Below, one piece after another: positions 1 to 7,627 of a stretch of 8,215 nt of DNA (position 1 is the first letter of the stretch; the number at the start of each line of letters is the position of its first letter). Position numbers and translations under genes: made by a program. The notes under the pieces are model-generated. The model saw only the letters and a program-made list of their open reading frames with translations, was not told the origin of the DNA and searched no databases. The stretch lies in assembly GCA_017458545.1 (NCBI GenBank), contig JAFTBA010000239.1:1-8215 (forward strand). The letters are read 5' to 3'. The stretch is from Synergistaceae bacterium (GTDB lineage: Bacteria > Synergistota > Synergistia > Synergistales > Aminobacteriaceae).

Positions 1-114
1 CACGCTAACCGAAACGGGGGGCGTACCCCTGCAAAAGTCCACATTAAGCCAGTCGAAGAGGAAGTTAAACGAGAACTTGAGAAAAACGTAAGGCAGGCGA
101 TAGAAAATGTCTAA
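1..114 (+). CDS. HK97 gp10-like head-tail joining protein, C-terminal fragment
   Basis: Frame 1 is open from the left edge to a TAA at 112-114 and encodes 37 residues: a basic stretch (HANRNGGRTPAKVHIKP) followed by a charged helix ending RQAIENV. A basic loop followed by an amphipathic EE..KREL.K.V..A helix at the extreme C-terminus is typical of the HK97 gp10-like family, small proteins that join the connector to the tail during siphophage assembly. The position immediately before a tail-terminator-type gene and the major tail protein is where gp10-like genes sit in Firmicutes phages. The stop overlaps the next start by 8 bases, which suggests translational coupling. The identification rests on a short tail of the protein plus gene order, so it is likely rather than certain. 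The N-terminus lies outside the window. Confidence 0.7.
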   Translation, partial: HANRNGGRTPAKVHIKPVEEEVKRELEKNVRQAIENV

Positions 115-436
115 GGCACTTGAGGTTTTGCAGACCTTCAAAGAAATATACGGGGTAGATTTCGCCTATGACCATTTCGCCGAAGGTGAAAGCCCTTCAC
201 CGCCGTTTGCGGTTTATCTTTTCCCGAACACAAACAACTTCAGCGCGGACGGCATCGTGTATTACCCCGTTAATGAAGTAAATATAGAACTTTACACAGA
301 CAAGAAAGACCCTAATACGGAAAGGCAGTTAGAACACCTGCTTAATGACGCAGGAATATTCTTTGAGAAGTCTGAAGTCTGGATAGATTCAGAACGTCTC
401 TATGAAGTGTTGTATAAATTTGAGGAGGAAGACTAA
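107..436 (+). CDS. Tail terminator / tail completion-type protein
   Basis: The gene encodes 109 aa. The start ATG lies inside the end of the preceding gene (8-base overlap) without a strong ribosome site, which is consistent with coupled translation. The sequence has an acidic alpha/beta pattern: an N-terminal helix ([13 protein letters not shown]), a strand PPFAVYLFP, a turn NTNNFSADG, a strand [13 protein letters not shown], a helix and a final strand [11 protein letters not shown]. The segment around the NNFSADG turn, followed by a strand and the ELYTDKKDP stretch, is recurrent in the small proteins between gp10-like and major-tail-protein genes of Firmicutes phages. These are assumed to cap the head-proximal end of the tail tube and join it to the head. 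The family role is inferred mainly from position and fold pattern; no catalytic motif is expected or seen. A general head-tail connector role is the alternative. Confidence 0.65.
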   Translation: MSKALEVLQTFKEIYGVDFAYDHFAEGESPSPPFAVYLFPNTNNFSADGIVYYPVNEVNIELYTDKKDPNTERQLEHLLNDAGIFFEKSEVWIDSERLYEVLYKFEEED

Positions 437-438
437 AA

Positions 439-1260
439 ATGCCGGAGAATAAAGTAAAATATAACCTGAAAAATGTACATTACGCTGTAGCCACAATAGC
501 TTCAGACGGAACAGCAACATACAGCACACCAATAGCATGGCCGGGCGCGGTATCGTTATCGCTGGATGCACAGGGAGATCAGAGTATATTCTGGGCTGAC
601 GGCGTTCAGTACTACGTAACGAACTCAAACAGCGGCTATGAGGGTGATTTTGAGTCGGCTATGGTTCCTGAAAGTTTCCGCAGGGACGTACTTGGCGAAG
701 TCGTAGACGGTAACGGGGTATTTGTGGAAGACGCAGACGCACAGCCCGTACATTTCGCGCTTTTGTTTGAGTTTGATGGGGATAAGAAGCAGATTAAACA
801 CGTCCTGTACAACTGCACTGCTTCCAGACCGTCAGTGAGTTCTCAGACAAAAGAAAACTCAGTTGAAGTAAGAACCGAATCACTGACAATTACGGCAACG
901 ACAATTAAGAATGAGGCGTTAGGCAAAAACATCGTCAAAGCGCGGTCAGGGGCTGAAACAAGCACAGAAATTTATGATAACTGGTATTCGTCCGTTTATA
1001 TTCCTGCGTCCACAGGAGCAGGGAGTATATCCATTTCAGGTGCTTCAAGTGTGGCGGAAGGTGAAACAATAACGCTGACCGCAACAACAAATCCCTCCGG
1101 AACGGCAGTAACCTGGACATCATTTGACCCCGAGACAGCAACAGTATCAGACGGTGTTGTAACAGGAGTATCGGCAGGCAAGGCAACGATACGCGCGGCG
1201 TTCACAAGCGACACGAATGTGAGGGCAATGAAGGAAATCACAGTTGTATCGGGGAGTTAG
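439..1260 (+). CDS. Major tail protein (phi13-type) with C-terminal Ig-like domain
   Basis: The gene encodes 273 aa. A strong ribosome site (GAGGAGG at 422-428) lies 10 bases before the ATG. Residues 1-190 are the tube-forming part of the phi13-type major tail protein family: [15 protein letters not shown] near the N-terminus, [15 protein letters not shown], the [20 protein letters not shown] segment, then the [14 protein letters not shown] and [22 protein letters not shown] strands. Polymerised hexameric rings of this protein make the tail tube around the tape measure. Residues 195-273 form a separate bacterial Ig-like domain of the Big_2 type: [20 protein letters not shown], the [19 protein letters not shown] core, then [11 protein letters not shown]. 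Such domains are commonly fused to tail tube proteins, are displayed on the tail surface and are thought to bind weakly to cell-surface carbohydrate. The ending is intact, and the next gene follows after 3 bases. Confidence 0.9.
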   Translation: MPENKVKYNLKNVHYAVATIASDGTATYSTPIAWPGAVSLSLDAQGDQSIFWADGVQYYVTNSNSGYEGDFESAMVPESFRRDVLGEVVDGNGVFVEDADAQPVHFALLFEFDGDKKQIKHVLYNCTASRPSVSSQTKENSVEVRTESLTITATTIKNEALGKNIVKARSGAETSTEIYDNWYSSVYIPASTGAGSISISGASSVAEGETITLTATTNPSGTAVTWTSFDPETATVSDGVVTGVSAGKATIRAAFTSDTNVRAMKEITVVSGS

Positions 1261-1263
1261 GCC

Positions 1264-1626
1264 GTGTTTGCACAGATAAATCTCAAGACCATTGACGGCG
1301 AGGAAAAAGCGTTTAAGTTCCTCGCCACAGCTTCAACAGCGTACAGGTATCGTCAAGTGTTTAACGAAGACTTAATGCTACAGTTAAATAAACTTCGAGT
1401 TGGAGCAGATGGAGGAATAACGGCGGGGGATTTCACGATAGTTAATAATCTGGCTTTTATCATGAATGCTCAGGCTGAAGGTAAAGACACGAAAAAACTA
1501 AATTTTGAGTTATTACTGGAATGGTGCGACCAGTTTTCGGCAATGGAACTCATGACACATGCCCCTGAAATCATTAACCTATATTTAGGAAATAAAGAAA
1601 CGCACTCAACACCAAAAAAAGAATAA
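1264..1626 (+). CDS. Tail assembly chaperone, short (zero-frame) form, gpG-like
   Basis: The gene encodes 120 aa from a GTG start. GGGGAG at 1251-1256 is a good ribosome site 7 bases upstream, and no ATG occurs near the N-terminus. The sequence opens with a strand (FAQINLKTIDGEEKAFKF) and continues as an all-helical body (TASTAYRYRQVFNEDLMLQLNKL, then AGDFTIVNNLAFIMNAQAEG and FELLLEWCDQFSAMEL). It ends in a polar tail, NKETHSTPKKE. Size, composition and position between the major tail protein and the tape measure match tail assembly chaperones, the functional equivalents of lambda gpG. They bind the tape measure and help tube subunits polymerise, and are not part of the finished virion. The seven-A run at the end of the gene allows a -1 frameshift, giving the longer form described separately. 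Confidence 0.85.
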   Translation: MFAQINLKTIDGEEKAFKFLATASTAYRYRQVFNEDLMLQLNKLRVGADGGITAGDFTIVNNLAFIMNAQAEGKDTKKLNFELLLEWCDQFSAMELMTHAPEIINLYLGNKETHSTPKKE

Positions 1627-1814
1627 GCCCTACGGAGCGTGAATATAATACGGCTGTGTTCATGCTTAGGGCGAAGCAATTAGGCTTCTCCATTCAAGAA
1701 CTGGATGAAGTCGAAGAAGGGTTAATAATTGACATGTCTATAGAATCTGCAAATGACTTGGAAAGCGGAAGTTATGCGCGTGTAGCAGGTCAGGCAGATT
1801 TTGATTCATTCTAA
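1264..1814 (+). CDS. Frameshifted tail assembly chaperone, gpGT-like fusion (predicted)
   Basis: A -1 slip on the A-run at 1614-1620 joins codons 1264-1620 to frame 3, read from 1620 to a TAA at 1812-1814. The product would be about 183 aa: 119 from the short form and 64 from the extension. The -1 frame is open only from 1596, bounded by a TAA at 1593-1595, and has no plausible start or ribosome site of its own. The extension reads RISPTEREYNTAVFMLRAKQ, then an acidic LDEVEEGLIIDM stretch and an end in ARVAGQADFDSF. A terminus of the form QxDFDxF just before the tape measure gene is characteristic of the T part of gpGT-type chaperones in Gram-positive phages. In lambda the T domain recruits tube protein while G binds the tape measure. 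What I see is the open frame, the slip site and the conserved ending; that the frameshift is used is inference. Confidence 0.85.
1614..1672 (+). promoter_or_regulatory. Programmed -1 ribosomal frameshift signal
   Basis: Positions 1614-1620 are A AAA AAA in the zero frame, a canonical X XXY YYZ slippery heptamer, followed by G at 1621. Six bases later GCCCTA (1627-1632) can pair perfectly with TAGGGC (1667-1672). Inside the loop AGC(1636-1638)/GCT(1653-1655) and GT/AC (1639-1640/1650-1651) can add an inner stem with one bulged base. A 6-base spacer followed by a downstream stem is the usual geometry of a frameshift stimulator. The zero-frame stop at 1624-1626 lies within the spacer. The slippery site is convincing; the stem was found by eye and its stability has not been calculated. 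Confidence 0.78.
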
Positions 1815-1830
1815 GGAGGTGAGAGAATTG
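1814..1830 (+). promoter_or_regulatory. Ribosome binding site setting the TTG start of the tape measure gene
   Basis: AGGAGG at 1814-1819 is a near-perfect anti-16S match and lies 8 bases before TTG at 1828-1830. The same frame stays open upstream to a TTG at 1801. That start would place the ribosome site inside the coding sequence, and the protein beginning at 1828 (MANIRGITIEIGG) has the usual N-terminus of this tape measure family. The ribosome site overlaps the stop of the frameshifted chaperone at 1812-1814, coupling the two. Confidence 0.85.
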
Positions 1831-4800
1831 GCAAACATACGCGGAATAACTATAGAGATTGGCGGCAACACAACAAAATTAACTGAAGCCCTGAAAAACG
1901 TAAACAAAGAAATTCAGGAAACACAAAAAGACCTGAAGGAACTGGATAAACTGCTTAAACTTGATCCGGGCAATACAGACCTCTTAGCGCAAAAACAGAA
2001 GGCTTTGACGGACGCAATAAGCGCAACAAAAAAGAAACTGGATGAAGAAAAGACCGCCCTTGAGCAGTTGAAGAATGCTCCCCAGACAGAACAAACGGTG
2101 AAACAGCAGGAAGCCCTCACCCGTGAAATAGCCAAAACTGAACAGAGCCTTAAATCGCTACAGGATGAATATAAAAATTTCGGTTCGGTAGCAGCTCAAC
2201 AGTTAAAAGCAACAGGCGAGAAAATGCAGGAAGTCGGAGGCAAAATCTCTAACGCAGGGAAAGCCTTAGCACCCGTGTCAGCCGTAATAACAGGGTTAGG
2301 AGCTACAGCGGTAAAAATAACTGCTGATTTCGATGAGCAAATGTCGAAAGTCAAAGCTATCTCAGGCGCAACAGGTGATGAGTTTGACGCGCTCCGTGAT
2401 AAAGCCCGTGAAATGGGTGCCAAAACAAAATTCTCTGCGACAGAAGCGGCTCAGGCGTTCGAGTATATGGCTATGGCAGGCTGGAAAACCAACGACATGC
2501 TTGACGGCATAGAGGGAATAATGAACCTTGCAGCTGCTTCAGGTGTAGAATTAGCCTCAACCTCTGATATAGTAACGGACGCACTCACAGCTTTCGGGCT
2601 CAAAGCCTCCGACAGCGGACATTTTGCAGACGTTTTAGCGGCGGCCAGTACAAACGCAAATACGAATGTCAGCCTTCTCGGAGAATCATTCAAATACGCA
2701 GGAACCACAGCAGGTGCATTCGGTTTTTCCGCTGAAGATACAGTGCTTGCGCTCGGTCTCATGGCTAACGCAGGGATTAAGGGTTCACACGCAGGCGAAA
2801 GCCTGAAAAATGCTCTCGTTAATCTGGAAAAACCAACAAAAAAACAGTCCGAAGCAATGATGCAGCTCGGGTTTATCACAACCGAGACCGTTCAGAAAAT
2901 AGACTTTTCCAAAGTCGAGAAAGCACAAAGAAAAGTCGAAGAAGCTACACTGAATTTAAGTACGGCTCAGGCAAAATATAACGCCGCCGTGAGTAAATAC
3001 AGCGCAAACAGTCCACAGGTAATAGCCGCGCATAATAATTTAGAGAAAACTACGTTAAGGCTCAAATCTGCTCAGGCTGAATTAGAAAAACAACAGCAGG
3101 GCGTATCCAAAGAAGTAATGGGTCAGAATACTCTCATGACCAACTCGGACGGGACTATAAAATCCCTGAATGAGATAATGCTCACCCTTCGATCTACGCT
3201 CGGACGCGTAAATGTTGAACTGACCGATTCAGAGGGTAATGTAAGAGATTTCGATGACGTAATTAAACAGCTTGCAACCTCTGAAGATACATTGACACAG
3301 GCTCAACAGCTTCAGTATGCTGCAACTCTTTTCGGCAAGCAGAATATGTCGGGAATGTTAGCCATACTCACAGCCTCCGATGAGGATTATCAGAAGTTAG
3401 CGCAATCAATTAACAACTGCGATGACAGAGCGCGGACTATGTCCGAAACTATGCAGGACAACCTGAACGGACAACTGACAAAATTAATGTCAGCATTGCA
3501 GGAACTCGCAATCCAAATCGGCGATGCCCTGATGCCCATAGTAAGAAAAGTTGTAGAGAAAATACAATCGTGGGTAGAGTGGCTTCAGCAAATGGATGAC
3601 GGAACAAGAGACACTATACTCGTAATAGGCGCGTTCGTAGCTGCCCTAGCTCCCGTACTGATAATCATCGGTCAACTTGTAATTTCTGTCGGTGCAATAA
3701 CAAGCGCAATAGGAACATTCACAGCGTTCATGAGTGCTACGGCAATTCCTGCAATAGTAGCGTTTTTTACTGCATTCGGCCCAGTAATTGCCGTGATTGC
3801 CGCAGTAGTTGCCGCGATTACAGGACTTATTATCGTGATTAAGAACTGGGGAGCAATCTGTGAATGGTTCGGAAAACTCTGGGACAGCATTTGCGACGGC
3901 ATAAAAAACGTCTGGAACGGAACATGTAAATATCTGTCAGACATTTTCACCTCCATTGCCGCGCTTGTATCTAAAGTTTTTACGGGGATTAAAGATTTCT
4001 TCTCAGATATTTGGGAAAGCATTTCAGGCATTTGTTCGTCTGCGTTGGACGGCATTTGTAACATCGTAAGTGTCGGGCTAAAGCTAATCGGAAGTATAAT
4101 ATCGGGCGCAGTGAAGATAATAACCCTGCCGTTTTCGCTCATCTGGGAAAACTGCAAGGATGCAGTAACAGCAGCTTGGGACAAAATAACAGACGGTATA
4201 AGCTCAACGCTAAACCTCATAGGCGGGTTAATCGGTAAAACATGGACAGGCATTAAAGACAAGCTAGTCCCAGTCCTGACTAATATATCCAATGCAGTAA
4301 AAGACAAATGGAATGACGCTAAAAATGCCGTGTCGAATGCCTTAGAGAAAACACGCGAAGCCGTTAATCAAAAGTGGGGCGCAATCAAAGATTATGTCTC
4401 ATCAACAGTTGAAAATGTAACCAATACAGTCGGCGAAAAATGGAACGCCGCTAAGGAGCGCGTATCTTCAACTGTTGAGGCAATGAAAACAGCTGTAGGC
4501 GAAAAATGGGACGCAATAAAAGAACGCTTAATGCCGGTATTGCAGAACATAGGCGAAAGCATTACATCCAGATGGGACGCAATTAAAGAAAGCACCGCTA
4601 ACATTTTCGATACCGTAGCACAGTCAGTTTCTACAGCGTGGGATAACATCAAAATGGCGGTAACGTCTAAAGCCTCTGCCATGTGGGACAGCATTAAAAA
4701 TATATTCACAGGCATTTGGGACACAATTAAAAATATCGTTCAGAGGATTAGAGATTGTTTTAGCTTTGAATGGAAACTCCCAAAAATTAAACTGCCTCAC

Positions 4801-5127
4801 TTCAAGATAAAAGGCGAATTTTCTCTCAGCCCTCCGTCCGTCCCGTATCTGTCCATTGAATGGTACAAAAAAGCAATGGATGACGCTTATATCCTCAACG
4901 ATCCGACTATCTTCGGGATGTCGGGCAATCGGCTTTTAGGCGGCGGAGAAGCAGGACAGGAGGCCGTTGTAGGTACAGGAAAACTCGGTGAGATTGTCCG
5001 CGATGCTGTAGCCTCCGTTATCGGCGGAGGGTCTACAGTCATTCCCGTGTACATCGGGCAGGAAAGAATAGAAGAGATTGTTGTACGCGCTAACCGTGCC
5101 GTAAATTACCGAAGCGGAGGAAGATAG
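1828..5127 (+). CDS. Tail tape measure protein (TP901 family)
   Basis: The gene encodes 1,099 aa from a TTG start. The protein sets tail length and occupies the tube lumen until DNA ejection. Residues 1-20 are the family N-terminus, NIRGITIEIGGNTTKL. Residues about 20-115 form a charged coiled coil with the LLKLDPGNTDLLAQKQKAL signature. Residues about 155-340 are the TP901-type core: FDEQMSKVKAISGATGDEFD, KFSATEAAQAFEYMAMAGW, then LMANAGIKG. A second coiled coil at about 360-430 interrupts this region. Residues about 593-671 are strongly hydrophobic (VLIIIGQLVISVGAITSAIG onward), typical of the tape measure part thought to enter the host membrane. Residues 674-964 carry an 11-residue Trp/hydrophobic ladder. 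The C-terminus has GGEAGQEAVV, the common GEAGxEAV motif, then a GGGS linker. At about 0.15 nm per residue, as known for other phages, this length predicts a tail of roughly 165 nm. The gene is intact, and its C-terminal end is followed by the next gene after 4 bases. Confidence 0.95.
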   Translation: MANIRGITIEIGGNTTKLTEALKNVNKEIQETQKDLKELDKLLKLDPGNTDLLAQKQKALTDAISATKKKLDEEKTALEQLKNAPQTEQTVKQQEALTREIAKTEQSLKSLQDEYKNFGSVAAQQLKATGEKMQEVGGKISNAGKALAPVSAVITGLGATAVKITADFDEQMSKVKAISGATGDEFDALRDKAREMGAKTKFSATEAAQAFEYMAMAGWKTNDMLDGIEGIMNLAAASGVELASTSDIVTDALTAFGLKASDSGHFADVLAAASTNANTNVSLLGESFKYAGTTAGAFGFSAEDTVLALGLMANAGIKGSHAGESLKNALVNLEKPTKKQSEAMMQLGFITTETVQKIDFSKVEKAQRKVEEATLNLSTAQAKYNAAVSKYSANSPQVIAAHNNLEKTTLRLKSAQAELEKQQQGVSKEVMGQNTLMTNSDGTIKSLNEIMLTLRSTLGRVNVELTDSEGNVRDFDDVIKQLATSEDTLTQAQQLQYAATLFGKQNMSGMLAILTASDEDYQKLAQSINNCDDRARTMSETMQDNLNGQLTKLMSALQELAIQIGDALMPIVRKVVEKIQSWVEWLQQMDDGTRDTILVIGAFVAALAPVLIIIGQLVISVGAITSAIGTFTAFMSATAIPAIVAFFTAFGPVIAVIAAVVAAITGLIIVIKNWGAICEWFGKLWDSICDGIKNVWNGTCKYLSDIFTSIAALVSKVFTGIKDFFSDIWESISGICSSALDGICNIVSVGLKLIGSIISGAVKIITLPFSLIWENCKDAVTAAWDKITDGISSTLNLIGGLIGKTWTGIKDKLVPVLTNISNAVKDKWNDAKNAVSNALEKTREAVNQKWGAIKDYVSSTVENVTNTVGEKWNAAKERVSSTVEAMKTAVGEKWDAIKERLMPVLQNIGESITSRWDAIKESTANIFDTVAQSVSTAWDNIKMAVTSKASAMWDSIKNIFTGIWDTIKNIVQRIRDCFSFEWKLPKIKLPHFKIKGEFSLSPPSVPYLSIEWYKKAMDDAYILNDPTIFGMSGNRLLGGGEAGQEAVVGTGKLGEIVRDAVASVIGGGSTVIPVYIGQERIEEIVVRANRAVNYRSGGR
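3847..4719 (+). repeat. Hendecad Trp ladder within the tape measure gene
   Basis: Trp codons begin at 3847, 3880, 3913, 4012, 4144, 4177, 4243, 4309, 4375, 4441, 4507, 4573 and 4639. All lie in one 33-base register (11 residues), and the last seven spacings are each 66 bases. In-between register positions are filled by Phe (3946, 3979, 4606), Leu (4045, 4078, 4210, 4276, 4342, 4540) or Val (4111, 4408, 4474). After 4639 the register breaks (next Trp at 4684 and 4717). The repeat is conserved at protein level with diverged DNA, for example the unit around the conserved (E/D)KW(N/D)A(I/A)KE motif. Confidence 0.9.
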
Positions 5128-5131
5128 AGAA

Positions 5132-5494
5132 ATGCTAAGTCCGATAAAATTCGATAATGAAGTAATCTTTGAGCCTGAGACTTGGGACGAATCAAGCGCG
5201 GTAATCGAAACCGTTAATGAAACTGAAGCAGGAACTGACCAAATCGCAGTTACAAGATACGACAAGCTGACAGTTTCATGCGCCTTCCTCTGTTCCAGCG
5301 TCTGGGCTAAGAAATTCAAGCAGTACAGCAAGCAGGACGAAATAGCGGTGAGTATCTTTGACGTAACAGAGGAACAATACAAAGTACGGACTATGCGCAT
5401 CAGAGATTTCAAAATGTCTTTAATCGCTAACAGTTGGAAAACACCGAATACACACGGATTATGGAACGTTTCTTTTAACCTGGTTGAGTTTTGA
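5132..5494 (+). CDS. Small distal tail protein of unknown function
   Basis: The gene encodes 120 aa. GGAGG at 5116-5120, inside the last codons of the tape measure gene, is the ribosome site, and the gene starts 4 bases after that gene's stop. The protein looks mainly beta: LSPIKFDNEVIF at the N-terminus, a KLTVSCAFLCSSVW strand pair, DEIAVSIFDVTEEQYKVRTM, and a final WNVSFNLVEF strand. There is no signal peptide or membrane segment. Small beta proteins of this size directly after the tape measure occur in many Firmicutes siphophages, where they occupy the position of the distal tail (Dit) protein. They are about half the usual Dit length, so I do not call it Dit. A tail-tip adaptor between tube and hub is the most likely role, inferred from position only. 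I do not recognise the exact family. Confidence 0.7.
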   Translation: MLSPIKFDNEVIFEPETWDESSAVIETVNETEAGTDQIAVTRYDKLTVSCAFLCSSVWAKKFKQYSKQDEIAVSIFDVTEEQYKVRTMRIRDFKMSLIANSWKTPNTHGLWNVSFNLVEF

Positions 5495-5509
5495 GGGGAG
5501 GGGTGATGC

Positions 5510-7576
5510 ATGTATCCGGTAAGCAACGCATACAAAACAGCCATGCACAACCGCGTTCAGAGATTCAAAATCAGAGGCTCGGTCGGTACATTCCCCTTCA
5601 CAGATCAGAATATCCTCGCAGGCTCGCTGTCTATCTCCAATCAATGCAGCGGCACTGAAAATATTGACATCGGGCAAGTCTACATCGGGGAGCTTAATGC
5701 TACGTTCCTTGATTTGCCGATTGACCGCAACAGCTGGTACGGCAAAGAGATTAATCTCAGTTTCGGTCAGTATTTAGGCAACGGAAACTATGAGTATATT
5801 CCGCTCGGAGTTTTCACAGTCAATGAAGCCAGTTACACAGCTTCAGGCGTTGTCGTAACTGCGTATGACCACATGGCCAAATTGGATAAAACCTGTTCGT
5901 CCCTCAGCACAGGCGCAATACCTTACAATCTCGCTAAATCCGCCTGCGAAAAATGCGGCCTCACCCTTGAAACAGATGAACGGACTTTCGCACTGTTCCC
6001 GAACGGCCTCACTACACTCGCTCTGTACTCCGAAAATGACATCAATACTTACAGAGACGCTATAGCGTGGATCGCTCAGGCTTGCTGTTGTTTCGTTACA
6101 GCTTCACGGTCAGGCGGAATCGTCTTCAGGACTTACGGCGGCATTGAGGTTGATACCATTGACGATGAACACAGATTCACAGGGTGCAGCTTCTCGGACT
6201 TCTCAACTAGATATACAGGTATGTCAGTCATAAACATCGAAAAGCAAACTACCAGTTATTACTCAGTAACTCCAGATAACGGTCTGACTTACAATCTTGG
6301 CTCTAACCCGTATCTGCAAAATTCCGTCTCGCATTCAAAAACAAGTATGCGCAGGGCCATTCTTGAAAAACTCGCAGAGATTGATTACGTCCCATTCAAA
6401 GCCGAATGTATCGGAAATCCTGCATACGATTTAGGGGATGTACTCGTATTCTCAGACGGCATTGCAGACGCTACAAAAAAATCAGTCATCACAAAATACT
6501 CTTGGACTTACGGCAAAAGTTATGTCATGGAGGGCGTAGGGAAAAATCCCGCTCTGGCTACAGGACACAGCAAAACTGACAAGAATATCAGCGGCCTTAT
6601 CAATCAGACGGTCAACAGCGATTTGTTCCGTTGCATCGTCTTACGTAACGGAAGCGCGGTTAATATCGGGGACGGGGAAAAACAATCCGTTATCTTCGCT
6701 CATTATCTCCTCGCAAGCCCCTCACATGTACGCTTTAATTTCGAGATACTTCTAACGGTTAATGCAAACGCTCCTACTGAAAACTTAACGGAAGTAACTA
6801 TTAACAACAACGTACTCACTCTCAATCCAGTTCCTTCCCAAAAGTTTGTTACTGTCAAAGCCATCTACAAGTCAGACGGGGCAGAAATCACTAGCCGTTA
6901 CCCTGTCGAATACTGGCAGTCAGGCAAACATATTCTGACACTCCAATTCGATTTGGATTTCGACGACTCGTTAGATCATACGTTCGATTTATGGCTCGAA
7001 GTCTCAGGCGGTTCTGTCTCCATCGCTCAACAAGACGCTTATGAAGTCATTTCCTCTACAGGACTCGCCGCTAATAATAACTGGGAAGGGACTTTCAGAG
7101 GGGAAGACGGCAATTTATACATCGTCATTGACGGTCAGGCTCACAAAATACCTGACAAAATTAAAGTCGGACGCTTCCCGACTAAATCTTCTTATGCTAC
7201 AGATGAACCCATCGATTACTCCGGGCTCGTCATTCATGCCGTCTTCGGCGACGGCTCTAAATCTAATATCACGTCCGCCTGTGTCATCAATCCAAAATCA
7301 GGAACTCCATACGACAATCAGGAGGACGAATACATTGAGGTTCTTTACTCAACGTGGGGTGTAGAATACGCTACAGGCTTTGATTTGACACATAATTACA
7401 TCGTCAACATCGACATTACACCCCCCGTTAAACTGGATTACAAGAACGGAGAAATCATCGATTACACAGGGTTAGTGGTAAAAGCAAACTATCGAGACGG
7501 AAGAATTGTTGACGTTACTAATGACTGCGTTATAACTCCGCCTGACGGCTCTACATTTTTCTACAGCAATCAGTGA
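5510..7576 (+). CDS. Tail-tip / baseplate hub protein with C-terminal Ig-like repeats
   Basis: The gene encodes 688 aa. GGAGG at 5497-5501, 8 bases upstream, selects this ATG over an out-of-frame ATG at 5506. Residues 1-350 resemble the hub (Tal/gp27-like) part of siphophage tail tips: MYPVSNAYKTAMHNRVQRF, repeated beta strands, PLGVFTVNEASYTASGVVVT, AYDHMAKLD, and later AYDLGDVLVFSDG and VITKYSWTYGK. This part would form the ring closing the tail tube. Residues about 360-520 are a beta-rich region of unknown type. Residues about 550-632 are an Ig-like domain of the Big_3 type (PTKSSYATDEPIDYSGLVIH, then FGDGSKSNIT). Residues 633-688 repeat it (PPVKLDYKNGEIIDYTGLVV, then YRDGRIVDVTNDCVI) but stop before its last strands. 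No lysin or peptidase motif is seen. The Ig-like tail probably contacts the cell surface. Hub assignment is by gene order and pattern; the exact family was not confirmed. Confidence 0.75.
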   Translation: MYPVSNAYKTAMHNRVQRFKIRGSVGTFPFTDQNILAGSLSISNQCSGTENIDIGQVYIGELNATFLDLPIDRNSWYGKEINLSFGQYLGNGNYEYIPLGVFTVNEASYTASGVVVTAYDHMAKLDKTCSSLSTGAIPYNLAKSACEKCGLTLETDERTFALFPNGLTTLALYSENDINTYRDAIAWIAQACCCFVTASRSGGIVFRTYGGIEVDTIDDEHRFTGCSFSDFSTRYTGMSVINIEKQTTSYYSVTPDNGLTYNLGSNPYLQNSVSHSKTSMRRAILEKLAEIDYVPFKAECIGNPAYDLGDVLVFSDGIADATKKSVITKYSWTYGKSYVMEGVGKNPALATGHSKTDKNISGLINQTVNSDLFRCIVLRNGSAVNIGDGEKQSVIFAHYLLASPSHVRFNFEILLTVNANAPTENLTEVTINNNVLTLNPVPSQKFVTVKAIYKSDGAEITSRYPVEYWQSGKHILTLQFDLDFDDSLDHTFDLWLEVSGGSVSIAQQDAYEVISSTGLAANNNWEGTFRGEDGNLYIVIDGQAHKIPDKIKVGRFPTKSSYATDEPIDYSGLVIHAVFGDGSKSNITSACVINPKSGTPYDNQEDEYIEVLYSTWGVEYATGFDLTHNYIVNIDITPPVKLDYKNGEIIDYTGLVVKANYRDGRIVDVTNDCVITPPDGSTFFYSNQ

Positions 7577-7585
7577 GGTTTACAC

Positions 7586-7627
7586 ATGGCTATCAAAAAA
7601 ATACTTTATGATAATCAGGGTCAGTAA
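7586..7627 (+). pseudogene. 5' stub of a tail gene interrupted by the IscB element
   Basis: GAGG at 7575-7578 is followed after 7 bases by an ATG opening MAIKKILYDNQ. The reading then runs into the omega RNA sequence and stops as MAIKKILYDNQGQ at 7625-7627. MAIKKI-Y-NQ- is a common start of small tail-tip or fibre-associated proteins in gut siphophages, usually followed by a threonine-rich continuation, and such genes lie right after hub genes. The natural reading is that the coding sequence up to about 7618 is phage and everything after it is the inserted element. The rest of the gene would lie beyond the right edge. The evidence is only about eleven codons plus a ribosome site, so this call is moderate. 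Confidence 0.6.

Noticed and set aside
1801..1827. Upstream TTG start for the tape measure gene
   Set aside because: It would overlap the frameshift extension and bury the AGGAGG ribosome site; TTG at 1828 gives correct spacing and the family N-terminus.
3672..4307. Open frame of 211 codons on the minus strand within the tape measure gene
   Set aside because: It is antisense to a strongly supported, periodic protein region; its repeated patterns simply mirror the Trp/hydrophobic ladder.
4936..5550. Open frame of 204 codons on the minus strand across the tape measure end and the following gene
   Set aside because: It overlaps three well-supported + strand genes, has no ribosome site or family resemblance, and its composition is that of an antisense shadow.
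7579..7612. Promoter for the omega RNA (TTTACA at 7579-7584; TATGAT at 7607-7612)
   Set aside because: The spacing between these two boxes is 22 bases, and TATGAT alone would start transcription after the guide. The better-spaced box TACTTT (7602-7607) is a poor match. Read-through from the phage operon is equally possible.
7551..7620. Possible frameshift at the T-run 7556-7560 that would extend the hub protein as EVYTWLSKKYF into the insertion
   Set aside because: The +1 frame gives a faint Ig-like strand. However, the alternative (stop at 7574, GAGG ribosome site, then a family-typical MAIKKI start) explains the same bases better.
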